Below the pieces are notes generated by a model that worked only from the letters and a program-made list of their open reading frames with translations, had not been told where the DNA came from and did no database searches. From NCBI GenBank assembly GCA_028694115.1, contig JAQUUB010000002.1:1-64000 (forward strand): a DNA stretch of 64,000 nt. Direction: 5' to 3'. Both the position numbers and the translations under genes were made by a program. Positions 16,454 to 25,513 of this stretch are shown piece after piece; within the stretch, counting starts at the first letter, position 1, and each line of letters starts with the position of its first letter. The stretch is from Lachnospiraceae bacterium. GTDB lineage: Bacteria > Bacillota_A > Clostridia > Lachnospirales > Lachnospiraceae.

Positions 16454-17541
16454 CAATTGTTCTTACTATGATATTTTATAGTGGAACATTTTTGAGTCCT
16501 AAGTTTTATCATATTACGGAAATATATAATACATCCATTATTTTTGTTGTATGTGCCATTCTTTTTTTTAATAATATTGATTGGTTCCATAAATTGCTTA
16601 CCTTTGATAAAGAACTTTATCTTTTAGGTATTACATTTGCAATTGCACTTGCAAATCTATTTATCATTGGTTCAAATAAGGGTTGTTTTCTTATTCTTGC
16701 TGACTTTCTCCTGATATGGTATATGAGTAATCAAATAAGATTAACTGGGAAACAGATGAGAGTTCTTTCTGTCTTTTTCCTTATGATGTTTCTGATTTGG
16801 TTTTGTTATGATTTAGCCTATAGCTATAATTCAAATACTGGAGCAACGGTTACTGTGTTTTCTCTATTGTGTGCAATGGTTTTCTTAAGTGAAATAACAA
16901 AAAAGAAAGAAATTTTAGGATTATTAATTGTAATTGCTATCCTAAGAACTACAAATTTAGTATTGTGGCATTTAGCAAGGGGTGCATTCATTGCATTGTT
17001 TTTATTCCTCTTTTTCTATTACATCGTTCCACTAAATTGGTGGAAAAATAAAAAACTATATTCATTTTTAAGTGTATTTGTGTGCTTGGGCTCGTTATTG
17101 TTTGTTTTTAGTTATGTGGCTTTATCACTTACTGGATTCAATCTGCAAATGCCATTCTTCTATAAAGATCTTTTTTCTGGAAGAGAGCAGATTTGGTTAG
17201 AGGTATTTAAAATGTACCGTCAGCATATATGGACGGGGATTGGATCTGGATATCAACTAGAGTCATTTTTTGAGTATAATATTCACAATGTCATGTATGA
17301 TATTTTAGCTGTCCATGGGTTACCCGTTTTTATATTAAGTATTTTTCTGATTATTAAAAGACTATTAGAAGCAAGAACATATATTATAAGTAGTCGTTTG
17401 AGAATATGTGCAGCAAGTGGTTTATTTGCAATCTTTTTAGAATCGTTTATTGATATGGATTTGATGTGGGCGAACTATTCGCCTATCTTATTATTTTTAC
17501 TTTTAGTAATGTTTACTGGAAAAAAGGATAAAGAATCGTGA
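16381..17541 (+). CDS. O-antigen polymerase/ligase-like membrane protein (Wzy/WaaL family), copy 1
   Basis: This 386-residue integral membrane protein has about ten to twelve hydrophobic segments. A large extracytoplasmic loop contains FSGREQIW and TGIGSGYQLESFF, followed by IHNVMYDILAVHGL. The Arg and His positions are those expected of Wzy_C/WaaL ligases, which transfer or polymerise lipid-linked glycans outside the membrane. The start at 16381 is inside the preceding GT4 gene but is supported by AAGGAG at 16367-16372. A close paralogue is encoded two genes later (18946-20055), sharing SGRE-IW, TGIGS and DIL-VHG. The flippase between them overlaps this gene's stop codon. Confidence 0.8.
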   Translation: MGSTGNGITEYIETNKRKEIINWIAIVLTMIFYSGTFLSPKFYHITEIYNTSIIFVVCAILFFNNIDWFHKLLTFDKELYLLGITFAIALANLFIIGSNKGCFLILADFLLIWYMSNQIRLTGKQMRVLSVFFLMMFLIWFCYDLAYSYNSNTGATVTVFSLLCAMVFLSEITKKKEILGLLIVIAILRTTNLVLWHLARGAFIALFLFLFFYYIVPLNWWKNKKLYSFLSVFVCLGSLLFVFSYVALSLTGFNLQMPFFYKDLFSGREQIWLEVFKMYRQHIWTGIGSGYQLESFFEYNIHNVMYDILAVHGLPVFILSIFLIIKRLLEARTYIISSRLRICAASGLFAIFLESFIDMDLMWANYSPILLFLLLVMFTGKKDKES

Positions 17542-18944
17542 TAAAGAAGGAAAAATATCGATATCTATTTGGAAATATGGCACTCTTTACAGCCAGCAAT
17601 TTTGTCTCAAAATTGCTGGTTATGTTACTTGTACCCTTTTATACAAATGTACTAACAACTTCTGAATATGGAATAGCGGATGTGATGCAAGCAACATTAC
17701 TGCTCTTGGTACCACTGGTTACATTAAATGCGGGAGAGTCTGCTTTACGATTTGGGCTTGAAAAAGAAAATAATCATGCAGATATTTTGAGAATTGGGTT
17801 AAAAAGAATCCTGATTAGTATTGGACTAGTGACATTTGCATGCATACTCGTGATTTTGTTTGCACCCACTCAATTACTACGCACCTATTTTTGCTTGTTT
17901 CTGTTCCTTTATATCTGTGATTGTATTTATGAATATTTACTTCTTTTTTGTCAGGGAACGGAACGCGTGAAAATAATGATCATGGGTTCTGTTTCCTGTA
18001 CAATTCTAGTAATTGGTAGCAACTTGTATTTTCTTCTAGTTCGAAATATGGGATTATATGGATATTTATTTTCCCAAATGATATCCTTTTTAGGAGCATC
18101 AATTTTTATGGTGGTTTTACTCAACATAAGGAAAGAAATTTCAGTTTGGAAAAAAGACATTGTTTTGGAAAAGGAAATGACATTCTATGGGGAGTCTATG
18201 CTTTTATATTCCACTTCGAGTTGGGTGAACAATGCAATTGATAGGTATTTTGTACTTGCCATGTGTGGAAGTGCAATCAATGGACTGTATGGAGTTGCCT
18301 ATAAAATTCCAGCTATATTAATTGTCGTTCAAAGGATTTTTGCACAGGCATGGCAAATGTCAGCAACTAAAAATTATAAGGAAGAAGATAGAGGAATATT
18401 TTTTTCTGGTATGTATGAGGCGTACCACGCAATTATGATTGTTGGATGTTCTTTTTTAATTGTAATTGTGAGATTAATTGCCAAGTTTATGTTTGCAAAA
18501 GAGTTTTTCGAGGCGTGGGTATTGGTGCCACCACTACTAATTTCTGTGATTTTCGGAGCACTGACAGGATATTTAGGATCTATTTGCCTGGCATTTAAAG
18601 ATGGAAAAAGTATGGGACAGGCTACGGGGATTGGGGCATTAGTGAACATTATTCTAAATTTAATTGGAATTTATTATATCGGAGCTATGGGTGCTGCGAT
18701 AGCCACTATGATTTCTTATTATGTAATGTATGTTGTTTCCTATCATAAAGTCAAAAAACATTGTGAGCTTAAAATAGCCAGGAAAAAGGACGATATCTCT
18801 TATGGAATAGTACTGATACAGGCGGTACTGATTGTAAAACAAATATCGGGATATTATGTTATAAATAGTATTCTGTTTCTTGTGCTTTTGTGTATCTACG
18901 GAAAACAATTATGGAGAATAGTGAAAAGAATAGGAGAAAAATAA
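17538..18944 (+). CDS. Polysaccharide unit flippase, Wzx/MVF family (flippase 1)
   Basis: This 468-residue protein has 12 to 14 hydrophobic segments and the Wzx-type start YLFGNMALFTASNFVSKLL, then PFYTNVLTTSEYG, the common flippase motif. SWVNNAIDRYFV in the middle is also typical. It should move the lipid-linked repeat unit of module 1 across the membrane. The GTG start overlaps the stop of the polymerase gene (GTGA). Two further flippases are encoded at 37351 and 47778, so the region probably serves more than one glycan. Confidence 0.9.
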   Translation: MIKKEKYRYLFGNMALFTASNFVSKLLVMLLVPFYTNVLTTSEYGIADVMQATLLLLVPLVTLNAGESALRFGLEKENNHADILRIGLKRILISIGLVTFACILVILFAPTQLLRTYFCLFLFLYICDCIYEYLLLFCQGTERVKIMIMGSVSCTILVIGSNLYFLLVRNMGLYGYLFSQMISFLGASIFMVVLLNIRKEISVWKKDIVLEKEMTFYGESMLLYSTSSWVNNAIDRYFVLAMCGSAINGLYGVAYKIPAILIVVQRIFAQAWQMSATKNYKEEDRGIFFSGMYEAYHAIMIVGCSFLIVIVRLIAKFMFAKEFFEAWVLVPPLLISVIFGALTGYLGSICLAFKDGKSMGQATGIGALVNIILNLIGIYYIGAMGAAIATMISYYVMYVVSYHKVKKHCELKIARKKDDISYGIVLIQAVLIVKQISGYYVINSILFLVLLCIYGKQLWRIVKRIGEK

Positions 18945-18945
18945 A

Positions 18946-20055
18946 GTGGAGAAGAGCAAAAGACAATATGCAAATTTGATATTTATAAGTATATTTATGC
19001 TTTCTTTTTTGTGTTGCTTTTTAAGCCAGAATCTATATGAGAACACAACCCGATATGCAAGTCTGATTGCTTTTATTTCATTGATAATCCTTTTATTTTC
19101 TTATGTAAATCCGTTTGTTCAATTAAAAAATAGAGATGTAGAACTAATAGGTATTACCATTGCAGCTATCGTTGCGATGCTAAACCTGATGATAATTGAA
19201 TCAAATAAGGGCGCGTTTCTTACGGCGGCAAATCTTTTACTTGTTATCTACTTATCCGATAAAGTATCATTCTCCCAAAAGGAAAAGATGATACTGAGTG
19301 GGTGCGGTGCAGCATTTTTAGGATTTTGGTTTTGTGATGTAAAATGGGACTACAATTTCAACATGGTAGGTCTTGTATTTATGGTGATTGGGATTTTGGC
19401 AATTTTATTCTTGGAAATGATAAGAGAAAAATTTGAATTAGGTTATCTATTTTATATTGAAATTTTATTATATTTTACGATTACGCTATATACTATTTTA
19501 TATCATTCCCGTTGTGCAATGGTAGGTCTACTACTGTTTGGACTATTTGTAATTTCAGGCAAAATAATTGGGAAATCAAAAATTTGTTTTAGATGTTTAA
19601 CCTTATTTGCAACGGCAGGTAGTATCCTGTTTACAATTTTTTATGTTTATCTTGGAACACTTTCTCTTGATTTAAAATTTTTATATAAAGATTTATTATC
19701 GGGAAGAGAAGATATTTGGAAAGAATTGTGGGAAGTATTTTTAAAGAGCCCCATTACAGGAATCGGTTCTTCTTATAAAATGAAGAGTTTTTTTATTTTC
19801 GAAGTACACAATGGTTTATTCGATATTCTTGTTGTTCATGGAATAATTGTATTTTTAGTTGTATTACTATTCCTCTTAAAACGACTGTTTCAATATCAAA
19901 ACAGATTTAAAAATTCAAATCAGATGTGTATTTCTATGGCGGGATTCTTTGCAATGTTATTTACTTCTTTCTTCGAAAATTACTTTATTGTTTCACCCTA
20001 CTTAATGGTCTTTTTTGTGCTTTTGATATGGGGAAATGAAGAAAGGAACTTTTAA
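18946..20055 (+). CDS. O-antigen polymerase/ligase-like membrane protein, copy 2
   Basis: This 369-residue membrane protein is paralogous to 16381-17541: LSGREDIWKEL, TGIGSSYKMKSFF and VHNGLFDILVVHGI align motif for motif with copy 1. It has about ten hydrophobic segments and the same extracytoplasmic loop with Arg and His. One copy may polymerise repeat units and the other ligate them to an acceptor, or they may form different linkages; sequence alone does not decide. The GTG start lies two bases after the flippase stop. It ends module 1; no hairpin terminator is visible before the promoter at 20069. Confidence 0.8.
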   Translation: MEKSKRQYANLIFISIFMLSFLCCFLSQNLYENTTRYASLIAFISLIILLFSYVNPFVQLKNRDVELIGITIAAIVAMLNLMIIESNKGAFLTAANLLLVIYLSDKVSFSQKEKMILSGCGAAFLGFWFCDVKWDYNFNMVGLVFMVIGILAILFLEMIREKFELGYLFYIEILLYFTITLYTILYHSRCAMVGLLLFGLFVISGKIIGKSKICFRCLTLFATAGSILFTIFYVYLGTLSLDLKFLYKDLLSGREDIWKELWEVFLKSPITGIGSSYKMKSFFIFEVHNGLFDILVVHGIIVFLVVLLFLLKRLFQYQNRFKNSNQMCISMAGFFAMLFTSFFENYFIVSPYLMVFFVLLIWGNEERNF

Positions 20056-20068
20056 TAAAGGTGTTTAC

Positions 20069-20097
20069 TTGTACTAAGTGTGGTAATTTGATATAAT
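20069..20097 (+). promoter_or_regulatory. Candidate promoter of module 2
   Basis: TTGTAC (20069-20074), a 17-base spacer and TATAAT (20092-20097). The -10 is perfect and the -35 weak. The predicted transcript begins shortly before GTGTGAAAAGAT (20120-20131), the same prefix found in the leader elements at 33448, 53454 and 59325. Confidence 0.55.
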
Positions 20098-20129
20098 AAT
20101 ATGATATTTTTAGAAATAAGTGTGAAAAG

Positions 20130-20226
20130 ATGAGCTCATGCGAAAGCATGCAGATGAGTGTATGTTGAATAAAAAGCATATTCAACTATTGAAATGAGTG
20201 CATGCGAAAGCATGCAGATGGGTGTA
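20130..20226 (+). repeat. Tandem class A hairpin repeat in the leader of the 20229 gene
   Basis: Two 33-base units (20130-20162 and 20194-20226) match at 30 positions. Each holds a GCATGC-type stem closed by a GAAA tetraloop: 20137-20141 with 20146-20150, and 20199-20205 with 20210-20216. Each is followed by AGATGRGTGT just before an ATG. Between them GTTGAAT and ATTCAAC (20164-20186) form another hairpin. This looks like a duplicated translation-start region that became a leader. Confidence 0.7.
20162..20197 (+). CDS. Possible 11-residue leader peptide
   Basis: ATG directly after the first class A hairpin opens a short frame MLNKKHIQLLK that stops at 20197, just before the second hairpin. 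The spacing to GATGAGTGT copies the real start at 20229. It may be a leader peptide that couples translation to hairpin folding, or just an accidental product of the duplication. The peptide has no run of one amino acid that would suggest attenuation. Confidence 0.3.
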   Translation: MLNKKHIQLLK

Positions 20227-20228
20227 AA

Positions 20229-22106
20229 ATGAAAAAAATAGTTTACAATAAAGCATTGTTAATAAGAAGAATTGGTTTGATGACTTACGATATAGTGGCA
20301 ATATTAGCATCCAGCGCACTAGGACTTCTAATGCGTTTCTATTTTGATTACGAGAACATTAACCTTAGCAATCCTATGTGGATTGAGTATATCTGGAAAT
20401 ATCTTCCAATCAATATTGCGTCAACAATTCTAATTTTTTATATGTTTCACTTATATCAGAGTTTATGGACCTATGCAGGAATACCCGAAATGACAAGTAC
20501 GGTAACAGCTTGTATTATTTCGTCTATTGTAATGACAGTGGGTATGTTAACACTTCACTATTATATGCCTAGAAGTTATTATTTTTACTATGCTTTCTGT
20601 TTACTCGTATTAGTAATTGCCAGCCGATTTGCCTACCGATTGTTTCGTACCTTTGTACAAAAGAGAACAGCAAAAGCAATTAATAAGAATGTAATGGTCA
20701 TTGGTGCAGGAGAAGCTGGGAATTCTTTGATCCGTGAAATGAACACCAGCAAGTTTATTCAGAAGAATGTTCTTTGTGTAATTGATGATGATCGTAAAAA
20801 AATAGGAAATTATATTCATGGAGTTAAAGTAGTTGGAGGCCGCGAAGAGATTATAGAATGTGCAGCTCAATATGATATTGATGAAATCATTATTGCAATG
20901 CCATCTGCTTCACGTGCAGAACTAAAGGGACTTTTGGAAATCTGTAAGGAGACCAAATGCGAACTTAAAACGTTACCAGGTATTTATCAGCTGGTAAATG
21001 GGGAAGTAAATGTAAGTCAATTAAGAAAAGTAGATGTTGTAGATTTACTAGGAAGAGATCCTATAGAAGTTGATTTAGGGTCTATTATGAATTACGTAAA
21101 TGGAAAAGTTGTTCTTGTCACAGGTGGGGGTGGTTCCATTGGAAGTGAACTTTGTCGGCAGATAGCAACCAAAAACCCCAAACAGCTGATCATTGTAGAT
21201 ATCTATGAGAATAGTGCTTATGATATACAGCAGGAATTGATGAAGAAACACTCGGACCTAAATTTAAAGGTATTAATCGCATCCGTACGAAATACAAAAC
21301 GTATCGAGGATATTTTCAGAACCTACCATCCCGATATTGTATATCATGCGGCGGCTCATAAACATGTTCCGTTAATGGAAGATAGTCCTAATGAAGCAAT
21401 TAAAAATAATGTAATGGGTACATGGAAAACAGCGCAGGCGGCGATTGACCATGGAGTACAGAAATTTGTAATGATTTCAACAGATAAAGCTGTAAATCCG
21501 ACAAATATTATGGGTGCAAGTAAGAGAATCTGCGAAATGATTGTTCAGTCCTATAACAGTAGAAGTAAAACAGATTTTGTTGCAGTTCGGTTTGGCAATG
21601 TTTTGGGTAGTAATGGAAGTGTAATTCCACTATTTAAAAAGCAAATTGCATCTGGTGGACCAGTAACGGTAACACATCCAGATATTATTAGATATTTTAT
21701 GACGATACCAGAGGCGGTTTCCCTAGTTCTTCAGGCAGGAGCTTATGCAAAGGGTGGAGAAATATTTATCCTGGACATGGGAGAACCCGTAAGAATTCTG
21801 GATTTAGCAAAGAATCTAATCCGCTTATCCGGATATGTTCCAGGGGAGGATATCCAGATTGAATTTACAGGATTAAGACCTGGTGAAAAATTATATGAAG
21901 AGTTACTTATGAAAGAAGAAGGAATGCAGGAAACTGCAAATAAATTAATTCATATTGGAAAACCAATCGAATTTGACGAAAAACACTTCTTTGAGCAATT
22001 AGAGCTTCTAAATGCAGAATCCAAAGAAGAGAGAGCAGATATCAGACAATGGGTACAAGAGTTAGTACCAACTTATCAGTATAATGAGAGAGAAAAGGTG
22101 GATTAA
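20229..22106 (+). CDS. UDP-GlcNAc 4,6-dehydratase, membrane-bound PglF/WbpM/CapD type
   Basis: This 625-residue enzyme has four N-terminal membrane segments, a first Rossmann domain (VMVIGAGEAGNSL) and a second catalytic domain beginning VLVTGGGGSIGSEL. STDKAVNPTNIMGASKR holds the catalytic TDK and the Lys of the modified MxxxK motif of this dehydratase group. It should convert UDP-GlcNAc to UDP-4-keto-6-deoxy-GlcNAc. The aminotransferase and PglC-like transferase directly downstream reproduce the PglF-PglE-PglC set that starts bacillosamine-type glycans. The ATG at 20229 follows GGGTGT; the in-frame ATG further upstream lies within the hairpin repeat. Confidence 0.9.
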   Translation: MKKIVYNKALLIRRIGLMTYDIVAILASSALGLLMRFYFDYENINLSNPMWIEYIWKYLPINIASTILIFYMFHLYQSLWTYAGIPEMTSTVTACIISSIVMTVGMLTLHYYMPRSYYFYYAFCLLVLVIASRFAYRLFRTFVQKRTAKAINKNVMVIGAGEAGNSLIREMNTSKFIQKNVLCVIDDDRKKIGNYIHGVKVVGGREEIIECAAQYDIDEIIIAMPSASRAELKGLLEICKETKCELKTLPGIYQLVNGEVNVSQLRKVDVVDLLGRDPIEVDLGSIMNYVNGKVVLVTGGGGSIGSELCRQIATKNPKQLIIVDIYENSAYDIQQELMKKHSDLNLKVLIASVRNTKRIEDIFRTYHPDIVYHAAAHKHVPLMEDSPNEAIKNNVMGTWKTAQAAIDHGVQKFVMISTDKAVNPTNIMGASKRICEMIVQSYNSRSKTDFVAVRFGNVLGSNGSVIPLFKKQIASGGPVTVTHPDIIRYFMTIPEAVSLVLQAGAYAKGGEIFILDMGEPVRILDLAKNLIRLSGYVPGEDIQIEFTGLRPGEKLYEELLMKEEGMQETANKLIHIGKPIEFDEKHFFEQLELLNAESKEERADIRQWVQELVPTYQYNEREKVD

Positions 22107-22107
22107 A

Positions 22108-23238
22108 ATGGGTGAAAAGAGAATTTTTTTATCAAGTCCCACCATGCATGGCGAGGAACAAGTATTTATTAAAGAAGCATTCGATACAAACTGGATTGCT
22201 CCATTAGGCGCAAATGTGGATGGCTTTGAACATGATATAGAAGAGTATACTGGGTGCAGGCATGCCGCTGCATTAGTAAGTGGAACATCCGCGATTCATC
22301 TGGCTCTTAAATTATGCAATGTGAAGAGAGATGATATCGTATTTTGCTCTTCTTTAACATTTAGTGCTACCGCTAACCCCATTACGTATGAAGGTGCAAT
22401 TCCTGTCTTTATTGATAGTGAAGAGGAAACCTGGAATATGGATCCAAAGGCTCTTGAAAAAGCATTTGAGAAGTATAAAAATGTGAAAGCGGTAATCGCG
22501 GTGAATTTGTATGGTGTTCCAGCAAAACTGGATCAGTTAAAAGCAATTTGTGAAAGCCACGAGGTTCCTTTTATTGAAGATGCAGCGGAATCATTAGGTG
22601 CAACCTATCAGGGAAAGCAAACGGGTACTTTTGGTGAAATTGGTATTTACTCATTTAATGGAAATAAAATTATTACTACTTCAGGTGGTGGGATGCTGGT
22701 ATCAGAAGATGATAGTAAAATCAAAAAAGCAAGATTCTGGGCTACTCAGTCGAGAGAGCCGGAAAGACATTATGAACATAAGGAAATTGGGTATAATTAT
22801 CGAATGTCAAATATTGTGGCAGGTATTGGAAGGGGTCAAATCATCCATTTGGATCAACATGTGGAATTAAAGACTAACATTTATAACATTTATAAAGAGG
22901 CATTTTCAGATATAAAAGAAATTACAATGAATCCGTTTGTAAAAGATTCAGTGCCTAATTTTTGGTTATCTTGTATTCTGATTGATAAAAATTCAAAAGT
23001 AAAACCATTAGATATTATGGAAGCTTTAGATAAAGAAAATATAGAGTGCAGACCGATCTGGAAGCCCATGAATTTGCAACCAGTCTTTTCCTATGCTGAT
23101 TTTATTCAAGTATGTGAAGGCAAATCAGTTGGTGAAAGAGTATTTGAACAAGGAGTTTGTCTGCCCTCAGACATCAAAAACTCAAAAGAGGATATGGAAA
23201 CAATTATTAATATTATAAGAGGATTATTTGAAAAATGA
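22108..23238 (+). CDS. UDP-4-amino-sugar aminotransferase, PglE-like
   Basis: This 376-residue DegT-family PLP enzyme starts RIFLSSPTMHGEEQVFIKEAF, very like PglE, and has IAPLGANVDGFE and the Schiff-base Lys187 in YSFNGNKIITT. It should aminate UDP-4-keto-6-deoxy-GlcNAc to a UDP-4-amino sugar. AAAGGTG at 22094-22100 supports the ATG at 22108 over an earlier ATG in the previous gene. In Campylobacter the next step is N-acetylation by PglD, but no such acetyltransferase is found here; an ATP-grasp enzyme takes its place two genes on. Its stop overlaps the start of the PglC-like gene (ATGA). Confidence 0.9.
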   Translation: MGEKRIFLSSPTMHGEEQVFIKEAFDTNWIAPLGANVDGFEHDIEEYTGCRHAAALVSGTSAIHLALKLCNVKRDDIVFCSSLTFSATANPITYEGAIPVFIDSEEETWNMDPKALEKAFEKYKNVKAVIAVNLYGVPAKLDQLKAICESHEVPFIEDAAESLGATYQGKQTGTFGEIGIYSFNGNKIITTSGGGMLVSEDDSKIKKARFWATQSREPERHYEHKEIGYNYRMSNIVAGIGRGQIIHLDQHVELKTNIYNIYKEAFSDIKEITMNPFVKDSVPNFWLSCILIDKNSKVKPLDIMEALDKENIECRPIWKPMNLQPVFSYADFIQVCEGKSVGERVFEQGVCLPSDIKNSKEDMETIINIIRGLFEK

Positions 23239-23849
23239 TATATCAAAAATTTGGGAAAAGATTATTTGATGTTTTAATTTCGCTAGGAGCAATTCTAGTC
23301 TTGTCGCCAATTTATATTGTCACGGCACTACTTGTTAGAAGTAAGCTTGGCAGTCCCATATTGTTTCGCCAAAAGAGGCCTGGTAAAGATGGCGTAATAT
23401 TTGGCATGTATAAATTCAGGAGCATGACAGATGAAACAGATGAAAATGGAAACTTACTCCCAGATGAAAAAAGATTAACTGGATTTGGTAAAAAACTGAG
23501 AGCAACCAGTTTAGATGAATTGCCAGAACTATTTAATATATTAAAAGGGGATATGTCTCTTGTTGGTCCAAGGCCACTATTAGTACAGTATTTACCTTTA
23601 TATAATGAAGAACAAAGACATAGGCATGACGTGAAACCGGGGTTAACGGGGCTTGCGCAGGTGAATGGGAGAAATTCAATCAGCTGGGAAGAAAAATTTG
23701 CATTGGATGTGGAATATACAAAAAAGATTACGTTTATAGGTGATGTTAAAATCTTGTGGAAAACATTTACGAGTGTCATAAGGCATGAAGGAATTAGTTC
23801 TGAAACGCATGCAACCATGGAAACTTTTACAGGAACAAAAAAATCATAA
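23235..23849 (+). CDS. Small phosphoglycosyl transferase, PglC type (initiator 2)
   Basis: This 204-residue monotopic transferase consists of a single re-entrant membrane helix (about 9-33) and the catalytic domain. YKFRSMTDETDENGN, the Asp-Glu pair in SLDELPELFNILKGDMS, LVGPRPLLVQYL and KPGLTGLAQVNGRN are all present. Small PglC-type enzymes move a phospho-amino-sugar from UDP to undecaprenyl phosphate. The gene order indicates that its donor is the UDP-4-amino sugar, or a modified form, made by the two preceding genes. It is the initiating transferase of module 2 and one of three in the window. Confidence 0.93.
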   Translation: MIYQKFGKRLFDVLISLGAILVLSPIYIVTALLVRSKLGSPILFRQKRPGKDGVIFGMYKFRSMTDETDENGNLLPDEKRLTGFGKKLRATSLDELPELFNILKGDMSLVGPRPLLVQYLPLYNEEQRHRHDVKPGLTGLAQVNGRNSISWEEKFALDVEYTKKITFIGDVKILWKTFTSVIRHEGISSETHATMETFTGTKKS

Positions 23850-23864
23850 AAAGCGGAGGCAGTT

Positions 23865-24851
23865 ATGGCAATTAATCTATTAATTCTAAGTGCAGGAAGA
23901 AGAGTAGAGCTTATCAATTGTTTTAAGAGAGCAAAAGAACACTTAGAAATAGAGGGTATGGTAGTAGCAGCAGACTGCTCAGATTTAGCACCAGCTCTTT
24001 ATTTTGCAGATAAGGCAGTACTTGTTCCAAGAATTTCTGAAGGTATGGGATATGTAAATGCGATTATATCAATATGCCAGCAGGATGATATAAAGCTGAT
24101 TATACCAACGATTGATACAGAGCTTTTATTATTGTCAGAACAAAAGGAATATATAGAAAAAAATTGTGATGCAAAGGTTCTAATTTCGGACAACAGTGTC
24201 ATAAAGGCATGTAGAAACAAAATAAACACACAAGAATTTATGGAAGCAAACGGTTTTTTGGTGCCGAGAATGCTCACCCCCAAAGAAGCAATGAAAGAGG
24301 ATGCAAAATATCCACTGTTTATTAAGCCGTTAGATGGAAGTTCAAGTATTAATGCTTTTAAAGTCAATAATCAAAAGGAAATGGCTACGTACTTAGAATT
24401 AGTGGATCATCCGATTATTCAAGAATTTATAGAAGGTGAAGAATTTACAATTGATGTATTTTTAGATTTTACGAGTAAGATTATTTCTATGGTTCCAAGA
24501 GTTCGAATTGCTACACGAAGCGGGGAAATTGCAAAGGGAAAAATCGTAAAGGATGTAGAAATTATTCGTGATGTAAAGCGCCTGATGGAAACATTAAAAC
24601 CCATTGGACATATCACCGTGCAGTGTATGAAAACCAAACGTGGGATTGAATATATAGAAATAAATCCTAGATTTGGGGGAGGGGCGCCCATGTCAATCAT
24701 GGCAGGTGCTGACTCCTGTGAAAATCTCTATCGTTTGCTAAAGGGCGAGAGCTTGAAATATAACGATAATTATAGAGAAAATGTAACTTTTTTAAGATTT
24801 GACAGTTCCATTATGCTGAATGAGGAATTAAAAAGGGAAGAGCCTGTATGA
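23865..24851 (+). CDS. ATP-grasp ligase, CarB/PylC-like
   Basis: This 328-residue protein has an N-terminal Rossmann-like domain (LLILSAGRRVELI), and an ATP-grasp domain with FIKPLDGSSSINAFKV (phosphate loop), IIQEFIEGEEFTIDVF and YIEINPRFGGGAPMS (Mg-binding Glu and Asn). Such enzymes join a carboxylate to an amine through an acyl phosphate. It is encoded in the operon of PglF, PglE and PglC-like enzymes, where an N-acetyltransferase is expected. A reasonable inference is that it acylates the free 4-amine of the sugar with an amino acid or similar acid. Its stop overlaps the start of the HAD gene, so the two probably act together. Substrate unproven. Confidence 0.75.
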   Translation: MAINLLILSAGRRVELINCFKRAKEHLEIEGMVVAADCSDLAPALYFADKAVLVPRISEGMGYVNAIISICQQDDIKLIIPTIDTELLLLSEQKEYIEKNCDAKVLISDNSVIKACRNKINTQEFMEANGFLVPRMLTPKEAMKEDAKYPLFIKPLDGSSSINAFKVNNQKEMATYLELVDHPIIQEFIEGEEFTIDVFLDFTSKIISMVPRVRIATRSGEIAKGKIVKDVEIIRDVKRLMETLKPIGHITVQCMKTKRGIEYIEINPRFGGGAPMSIMAGADSCENLYRLLKGESLKYNDNYRENVTFLRFDSSIMLNEELKREEPV

Positions 24852-25513
24852 AAGCAATTATTTTTGATTTAGATGATACCTTGATTCTTGAAAAGGAATA
24901 TGTGAGAAGTGGATATCAGGCTGTATCGAAGGTATTAGAAAGTAAATTACAAATGAAATCAAACATGATTGATCAGATGCTTTGGCAATTATTTGAGGAT
25001 GACAGTAAGCAGGTGTTCAATAGATTTTTTGATTATTTACAGATATCATATGAAATAAGTGATATAAAAAATTTAATTAAAATATACCGGGAGCATAAAC
25101 CAAAAATCGAATTACTTGAGGATGCAAAGGAAACGATTCAGATACTGAAAAGTCGGTCCATCAAACTAGGTATTATTTCTGATGGATATTCAATCACACA
25201 GAGAAATAAAGTGGAAGCGATTGGAGCAGACAAACTTTTTGATAAAGTCATTTTGACGGATGAGTTAGGTCAGGAATTTTGGAAGCCTAATAAAAAAGCA
25301 TTTGAACTTATGCAGCAAGAGTTTCAAGTACCATTTGAGGAAATGATTTATGTGGGAGATAATCCTGAAAAAGATTTTTATGTAAAGAAATATATTCCGA
25401 TTATGACGGCACGAATCTATCGGGTAGATGGCGTCTATAAAGACAGGGAATATAGAGAAAATATTAAAGAAGATTATTCACTGAATAGTCTAAAGGAATT
25501 GTTGAAATTATGA
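24848..25513 (+). CDS. HAD-superfamily hydrolase
   Basis: This 221-residue enzyme has all HAD motifs: DLDDTL near the N-terminus, IISDG in motif II, the Lys of WKPNKKAF and YVGDNPEKDF as motif IV. A helical cap lies between motifs I and II (about 15-85), as in subfamily IA phosphatases. It overlaps the ATP-grasp gene by four bases and the GT4 gene that follows by four bases. It may dephosphorylate a precursor or product of the ATP-grasp reaction, or an unrelated sugar phosphate. The tight coupling favours a shared pathway. Confidence 0.8.
   Translation: MKAIIFDLDDTLILEKEYVRSGYQAVSKVLESKLQMKSNMIDQMLWQLFEDDSKQVFNRFFDYLQISYEISDIKNLIKIYREHKPKIELLEDAKETIQILKSRSIKLGIISDGYSITQRNKVEAIGADKLFDKVILTDELGQEFWKPNKKAFELMQQEFQVPFEEMIYVGDNPEKDFYVKKYIPIMTARIYRVDGVYKDREYRENIKEDYSLNSLKELLKL

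Noticed and set aside
20130..20226. CRISPR-like repeat
   Set aside because: Only two units, with unequal function of the spacer and a clear translation-start context; no cas genes.
23312..23917. Minus-strand open frame of 201 codons
   Set aside because: It is a shadow of the PglC-like gene, with no motifs and a serine/leucine-rich sequence typical of antisense frames.
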